Shown here piece after piece: positions 16,658 through 20,295 of a stretch of DNA of 20,295 nucleotides. A program made the position numbers and the translations under genes. The stretch covers positions 1 through 20,295 of the forward strand of contig BLSF01000153.1 of NCBI GenBank assembly GCA_012862575.1, read 5' to 3'. Source of the DNA: Parietichytrium sp. I65-24A. Its lineage: Eukaryota; Sar; Bigyra; Thraustochytrida; Thraustochytriidae. Position 1 is the stretch's first letter. The number at the start of each line of letters is the position of its first letter. The notes under the pieces were generated by a model that saw nothing but the letters and a program-made list of their open reading frames with translations, made no database searches and was not told where the DNA came from.

Positions 16658-17083
16658 ATGGCATGTTTCGGACCCGGTCCGGCGAACTCGCTATGTTTTT
16701 ATTCGAACCTCAGTTTCCTCCTCCCCACGATGATGATGGCCCGGCGCAACCAAAGGGGGATGGCACTTGCGATCAACATCACCATGGCGCTGAGCTTTCT
16801 CTACCACGCTCGAGAAGACAAGGCGGCCTACGCAGCGGACATAGCAGGCGTCGTCCTCGCACTGGCGACGGTCCAGTACCGTATCATACGGACACACGCC
16901 TTCAACTCAAAGCACTTGATCGCCCTTCTCTTCTCCATAATCGGTTGCGTTGCGTTTGCACGTGGCATGGACTGTGAACACCTGTTTCACGAGAATGCTA
17001 TACAATGCGATCAGTACAACGTCTATCACGCTGCATGGCACGTCTGCGTGTCCATGTCGATCCTCTTCATCGCCATGGCATGA
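16658..17083 (+). CDS. Small CREST-like (ceramidase/PAQR/TMEM8-like) membrane protein
   Basis: 141 residues from ATG 16658; a GTG start at 16628 is unlikely in a eukaryotic virus. About four or five membrane spans. The motif pattern is the reason for the call: SFLYH (Ser46, His50), a following Asp61 in AADIAGVV, and HAAWH (His124, His128) in the last span. That Ser, His, Asp ... HxxxH arrangement is the metal-site signature of CREST membrane hydrolases (alkaline ceramidases, PAQR receptors, the TMEM8/myomaker group), with YHxxWH closest to the TMEM8-like branch. Family members usually have seven spans, so this is shorter and could be a reduced or partial form. A lipid-hydrolysing or membrane-remodelling role is an inference; the motif match was judged by eye only. 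Confidence 0.62.
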   Translation: MACFGPGPANSLCFYSNLSFLLPTMMMARRNQRGMALAINITMALSFLYHAREDKAAYAADIAGVVLALATVQYRIIRTHAFNSKHLIALLFSIIGCVAFARGMDCEHLFHENAIQCDQYNVYHAAWHVCVSMSILFIAMA

Positions 17084-17144
17084 ACATATGAGCGCCAGTC
17101 ACGCCCGCCGAATCCGCAGTGCCCGCCGCGACAGCCGCGACAGC

Positions 17145-17519
17145 CTAACGTCGAACAAAGTCTGTATCCATATCATGGTGTCCATGCTTGCTTTCCGCCT
17201 TGCTTTCCGCCTTGTTGAGGAGCCCGCCAAACACCTTCCAGCCATACATGCGAGAAAGACCCCACGCGATCATCAGAAAAATCAGAGCCATGACAGGACC
17301 AGCCCGAGTCCAGTCTGTGTCGCAGACCCAGATCTCCACGTCTCTCTGGTTCCGCTCATTGGACCCGCCACTGTAGCCGTCCATCCGATGCGAGCACTTT
17401 GCAAACACACCGCAGTCCTCCACGACAAACGCGCCGCCTGTAAACTGGGAAACCGCCCCTATGTCACCGCGAAAGTCGCATATGCTCCGCGCGTCGTCTA
17501 TGAGCGCCCCGTCCGGCAT
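17145..17519 (-). CDS. Small Cys-containing single-span membrane protein
   Basis: 124 residues from ATG 17519, with an in-frame TAA 18 bases upstream that fixes the start. Residues 1-72 are hydrophilic with four Cys (14, 36, 42, 66) that could form two disulfides. The membrane span is at about 74-92 (GPVMALIFLMIAWGLSRMYG). A cytoplasm-like tail has a duplicated AESK and a His/Asp-rich end. There is no cleavable signal peptide, which would suit a protein whose N-terminal Cys domain is exposed by a reverse signal anchor, as in several viral membrane proteins. It is convergent with the CREST-like gene (61 bases apart). Family not recognised. Confidence 0.7.
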   Translation of the reverse strand: MPDGALIDDARSICDFRGDIGAVSQFTGGAFVVEDCGVFAKCSHRMDGYSGGSNERNQRDVEIWVCDTDWTRAGPVMALIFLMIAWGLSRMYGWKVFGGLLNKAESKAESKHGHHDMDTDFVRR

Positions 17520-17632
17520 TATGGACTGCTCGAATTACACTGGCCTAAATCTTTGTTTTGAAAGAGAGCAGTGACAAAAAAAATAATGTGGCACGCCCTC
17601 CTCGTTTTTTTCTTTGCAACTTGTTGGAACCA

Positions 17633-18916
17633 ATGGAGAGCACCATGCTCTTACCGAGTTTGTTCGGGAAAGACTTGAGAGAGGCGCTTGGCTCGTATTC
17701 CCTCAAGAGGAAGACGGCAGAGGAGCCGAGGGTGCCGAGGGAGCCGAAGGAGCCAAAGGAACCTCCCATGGAGACGCTGGGCAGGTGTGCGACTCTTGGT
17801 CACGTGTGTGGCGAAGAGATGGTCATTGACATCGAAGAGGTCTCGTGCGACGATTTTGAACGAGAGGAAGAAGGCGAAAATGAAAATGAAGATGAAGAGG
17901 ATGATTTTGATGATGAAGACTGCTGTGATGGAAGTGGGCACAAGTCCACATGTCACCGACTAGACATGATACTCGCCACGGACTTTCACCAGGCCAGTGG
18001 CATGACCAGTGGAATGACCGGTGGCATGACCGGTGGCATGAATGGCGACGGTTCCAGTCCCAGTTCTGGTCCCAGTTCTGGTCCAGGCGATGGTGCCAAA
18101 GCAAGCCGTATTGTTAGCCAGGTTCGTCGCGAGAACGCCGATACCAAGGCCGACTCGGTGACCGACTCGGTGATCACGTCCTTGTCAGGTGAGCAAACGG
18201 GCGCGTCAATTCCAAGCTCCAAGCGCTCGGACCATGAGGTCATGTTCATTGACAAAAACCTCTACCTGGACGGCGTCGAGTGGGGGACTGACGACGTGTT
18301 GTCGAGAAATTTCGACCAGAGTTTCACCGAGGCCCTCCGCGCCGTCTCGCTCGACGGCCGGAGCAAGCTCCTCATTCGTCAAAGGTATCTCAAGCTCACG
18401 AAAGACTGTATCAGGAAACGCGATCGTACCGCGATGATGCACACTATCTCCAAGGGGATTGTCAGCATCGGGTCGCTTCTCGTCCCCGTCATGCTGCTCT
18501 TGGACACCGACTTTACGAGCCGCTCCACGACCAGCCAGGTGTTCTACTACACCGCACTCGCGTCATCCTTCCTCGTGAGCGCGACGCACTCGCTCAGCGA
18601 GGTCTTCAAGGTCAACTTGAGACACACTGCTGAGACCATCGCGTGTGAGAACCTCCAGTCGGAAGGTTATGACTTCCTCAATCTCGGCGGCAAGTACGCG
18701 ATGTACGCAAGGCACTCATCTGCGTGGCGCAAGTTCATGGAAAACGTCGAGGAAATCAACGACCGATTTGTTAGCACCAGCCTGCATATCCTCAGTAGTA
18801 AGCAAGAGCCCGTGGATGACAGCGCGGAGCGCGAGCTGCTCAACTCGAAGGCGCAAAAGATCTCGGACTGGGCCGCGGGCGCAATCAAAACCTCTTCGAA
18901 CCCAAACTCATCTTAG
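17633..18916 (+). CDS. SLATT/DUF4231-like two-helix membrane protein
   Basis: 427 residues from ATG 17633; the frame extends to 17558 by way of a non-ATG codon only. An N-terminal half is disordered, with a Pro/Lys/Glu repeat (about 32-46), a strongly acidic run (about 73-96) and Met-Gly-Thr and Ser-Gly-Pro repeats (about 122-152). From about residue 240 a folded part carries RQRYLKLTKDCIRKRD, two membrane helices (about 272-290 and 303-321), then HTAETIACENL, GGKY and FMENVEEIND. The order of helix pair, Arg/His-TAE-x-E, Gly-x-Tyr and VEEI resembles the DUF4231/SLATT superfamily, which in bacteria supplies pore-like effectors of nucleotide-signalling defence and also occurs in eukaryotes. 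Role here unknown. A CAG|GTGAGC donor-like site at 18186-18194 is not needed. Confidence 0.75.
   Translation: MESTMLLPSLFGKDLREALGSYSLKRKTAEEPRVPREPKEPKEPPMETLGRCATLGHVCGEEMVIDIEEVSCDDFEREEEGENENEDEEDDFDDEDCCDGSGHKSTCHRLDMILATDFHQASGMTSGMTGGMTGGMNGDGSSPSSGPSSGPGDGAKASRIVSQVRRENADTKADSVTDSVITSLSGEQTGASIPSSKRSDHEVMFIDKNLYLDGVEWGTDDVLSRNFDQSFTEALRAVSLDGRSKLLIRQRYLKLTKDCIRKRDRTAMMHTISKGIVSIGSLLVPVMLLLDTDFTSRSTTSQVFYYTALASSFLVSATHSLSEVFKVNLRHTAETIACENLQSEGYDFLNLGGKYAMYARHSSAWRKFMENVEEINDRFVSTSLHILSSKQEPVDDSAERELLNSKAQKISDWAAGAIKTSSNPNSS
17998..18090 (+). repeat. Coding repeats: Met-Thr-Gly-Gly and Ser-Gly-Pro
   Basis: GGCATGACCGGT units, followed by CCCAGTTCTGGT units. They encode a flexible linker in the SLATT-like protein. 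Confidence 0.85.
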
Positions 18917-18950
18917 TTCACGTTTAACCCATAAACCACAATGAGCATTC

Positions 18951-19019
18951 CGCTTCTTACTTCTTGCTTCTTACTTCTTGCTTCTTCTCTTTTTTTCCAA
19001 CTTCCATTCCACAAGCAAG
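18951..19019 (+). other. Pyrimidine tract with tandem CTTCTTACTTCTTG
   Basis: A C/T-rich leader carries two tandem CTTCTTACTTCTTG units and a T run, ending ACAAGCAAG at the ATG 19020. It may be a 5' leader or the 3' end of a leader intron. Confidence 0.5.
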
Positions 19020-19553
19020 ATGACGAAACGCGTTCGATCGAGGCGAGCGAGAGAAAGTTTGAACTACACTCCTACTGCATCTTTGAGCACACGTGCTTCG
19101 AAGAGGATCTCGAAGCTTCTTCGCCTACGGAGCCCATGCAAAGACAGCAACGATAGCAACGACGTCAAAGGCGGTCATGGAGGACGATGCAGACGAGGCA
19201 GACGAACAGTGATGAGTAAAAGCGGCGATCAGATTCAGTCTCAGTCTCAGTCTCAGTCTCAGTCTCAATCCCAATCTCACTCTGTTCAAAGGAAGCTCCG
19301 CGAGAGTTTACGGCAAGCTATTTCTGAGAAGGAGACGATGCGCGAAAATTTCGTCCGGCTGCTGAGCGACAAAGACGAAGCCATATCGTATTGGAGGCGA
19401 ATGTACGATGTTTCTGAGCAAACTATCCGCACGCTTCAAAGTGCGATCACTATTGCGGTAAAGAGTTCCAAGCTCGAGCATGATAGTCACTTGCGTCGTC
19501 TCCCGCCATTGGTGCCTGAAAGTAGCCCAAGCCATCGAATCCGCAGCATCTGA
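19020..19553 (+). CDS. Basic Arg/Ser-rich protein with Gln-Ser repeat and coiled coil
   Basis: 177 residues from ATG 19020 (MTKRVRSRRARES). The first 70 residues are very Arg/Lys-rich and could bind nucleic acid. A Gln-Ser alternation at about 73-86 comes from a CAGTCT hexamer array. Residues about 90-150 (KLRESLRQAISEKETMRENFVRLLSDKDEAIS) look like an amphipathic coiled coil. An overlapping frame from ATG 18941 starts with a signal-like hydrophobic stretch but stops at 19156; it is less convincing because it begins in the pyrimidine tract. The ATG at 19212 is another possible start, just before the Gln-Ser tract. Not recognised; a small DNA-compacting or RNA-binding virion protein would fit the composition. 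Confidence 0.68.
   Translation: MTKRVRSRRARESLNYTPTASLSTRASKRISKLLRLRSPCKDSNDSNDVKGGHGGRCRRGRRTVMSKSGDQIQSQSQSQSQSQSQSHSVQRKLRESLRQAISEKETMRENFVRLLSDKDEAISYWRRMYDVSEQTIRTLQSAITIAVKSSKLEHDSHLRRLPPLVPESSPSHRIRSI
19234..19282 (+). repeat. CAGTCT hexamer microsatellite
   Basis: Seven to eight hexamers encoding Gln-Ser, in frame within the basic coiled-coil protein. Confidence 0.9.
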
Positions 19554-19594
19554 GAGTTGACGAGAACGAAAAATAATTTATCTCGCTCGACTTC

Positions 19595-20295
19595 ATGGCG
19601 AACGGGCAAACGCAAACCCGAACCCGAACCCGAACTGGAACTGAAATGGGCGTGGTGCGAGAGATTCAGATGGAGAGCCAGCAGCTCTTAGTTGCTCCGC
19701 GGGAGCGCGGTCAGTTGCAATCCCGCGATGTCGAGAGGAGCGTTGCGAGAGAAATCATGCACTCGTCTGGAGATCTCGCGGGAGTCGTCCGTGACCGAAG
19801 AAAGTTAGAATTGCAAAGCGGGTTACGAACTAGCCAAAATACAAACTTCACATTTCGAAACCTCACGAGCCCCTTTTATGCATCAAGGCGGTTTGCGAAA
19901 AGAACGCTACTCATCGCGGACCATAACGCACCAGCATGGTATTCCCATGGCGCACTGAGTAGACCGGCTGAGTACCTCAAGGTCCAGGAGAGCAATGGAG
20001 ACGCGGCGCGATTGCAAGTAAAGGCATCCTCCAGTTCTGGCGGTTCTGATTTTGGGACCCAGGATCAGACTTCGGACGGTTCAAATTGGCCAGAAGTTCG
20101 GAGAGATGCCAAGGACAAAGTGTCACGGATCCTCGACCTCTTTGACCGGTTGTTAGTGGAGGACATCTTCAGCCGCGGCGAACTTGTGTGGACACGTGTC
20201 AGTGACGTGGCCGCCAGCGCCGTGAACACCGCGGTGATGCCTGTGCATCCTTCGAACGAAGGAGAGGCGCTTTATGCTCTCAAAGTCAACGATGG
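19595..20295 (+). CDS. Hypothetical protein, truncated by the window end
   Basis: Open from ATG 19595 through the last base, 233 codons without a stop. The N-terminus has a Thr-Arg alternation from a CGAACC hexamer repeat and then a basic, Arg-rich segment to about residue 75. A middle section (NFTFRNLTSPFYASRRFAK, APAWYSHGALSRPAEYL) looks folded. A Ser/Gly/Asp linker follows, then an amphipathic helical stretch (RILDLFDRLLVEDIF) near residues 181-195. No membrane span, signal peptide or recognised motif. It is on the same strand as the previous gene, whose stop lies 41 bases upstream. The C-terminus needs sequence beyond the window. Confidence 0.72.
   Translation, partial: MANGQTQTRTRTRTGTEMGVVREIQMESQQLLVAPRERGQLQSRDVERSVAREIMHSSGDLAGVVRDRRKLELQSGLRTSQNTNFTFRNLTSPFYASRRFAKRTLLIADHNAPAWYSHGALSRPAEYLKVQESNGDAARLQVKASSSSGGSDFGTQDQTSDGSNWPEVRRDAKDKVSRILDLFDRLLVEDIFSRGELVWTRVSDVAASAVNTAVMPVHPSNEGEALYALKVND

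Noticed and set aside
18941-19156. 71-residue ORF with a signal-peptide-like start
   Set aside because: The hydrophobic Leu/Ser stretch is encoded by the pyrimidine tract, and the frame overlaps the better basic coiled-coil protein.
1-20295. tRNA, rRNA, CRISPR array, bacterial insertion sequence or Shine-Dalgarno-led operon
   Set aside because: No cloverleaf, conserved rRNA block, spaced direct repeats of CRISPR type, transposase or bacterial gene arrangement was seen; the spliced genes argue for a eukaryotic setting.

Overview
The window looks like part of the genome of a large double-stranded DNA virus of a unicellular eukaryote that uses the host nucleus. The other possibility is a viral segment integrated in such a host. 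Evidence: a viral/eukaryotic-type family B DNA polymerase carrying an intein; a RuvC-like Holliday junction resolvase of the type found in poxviruses and nucleocytoplasmic large DNA viruses (NCLDVs); many small membrane or unrecognised genes packed on both strands; and at least eleven GT-AG introns whose phases restore reading frames exactly. A Myb/SANT-like protein carries an SV40-type nuclear localisation signal. Intron richness and predicted nuclear reproduction are known for mirusviruses, and some NCLDVs also splice. No capsid or terminase hallmark is recognisable here, so the lineage is an inference.

Layout. 1-3386 (+): C-terminal part of DNA polymerase B, interrupted by an intein which is itself interrupted by a 493-bp intron. 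3559-4830 (+): polytopic membrane protein. 4855-5595 (-): unknown protein with a Met/Asp tract. 5596-7111: gene-poor, with a diverged duplication and 10-bp tandem repeats. 7112-8281 (+): unknown soluble protein. 8323-9786 (-): four-exon resolvase, convergent with the previous gene. 9792-11546 (+): three-exon unknown gene whose first intron (484 bp) is almost identical to the intron in the polymerase intein. 11672-12610 (-): unknown protein. 12611-13463: repeats, no clear gene. 13464-14241 (-): two small single-span membrane proteins, one spliced. 14853-16495 (+): five-exon nuclear Myb/SANT-like protein. 16658-17083 (+): small membrane protein resembling the CREST hydrolases. 17145-17519 (-): Cys-containing single-span membrane protein. 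17633-18916 (+): protein with a SLATT/DUF4231-like two-helix membrane module. 19020-19553 (+): basic coiled-coil protein. 19595 to the end (+): unknown open gene.

The main discovery is the pair of long introns at 1654-2146 and 10821-11304. They differ by two substitutions and one 9-nt indel, run exactly from GTAAGT to CAG, lie in unrelated genes and in different codon phases, and have no shared sequence outside the splice sites. This is the signature of an introner: a mobile element that inserts as a ready-made spliceosomal intron. One copy sits inside an intein inside the DNA polymerase active-site motif, a three-level nest of self-removing parasitic elements. The intein's homing endonuclease appears dead, since both catalytic acidic positions are replaced. 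The polymerase, the resolvase and the Myb-like protein would all depend on host nuclear splicing, and the polymerase also on protein splicing.
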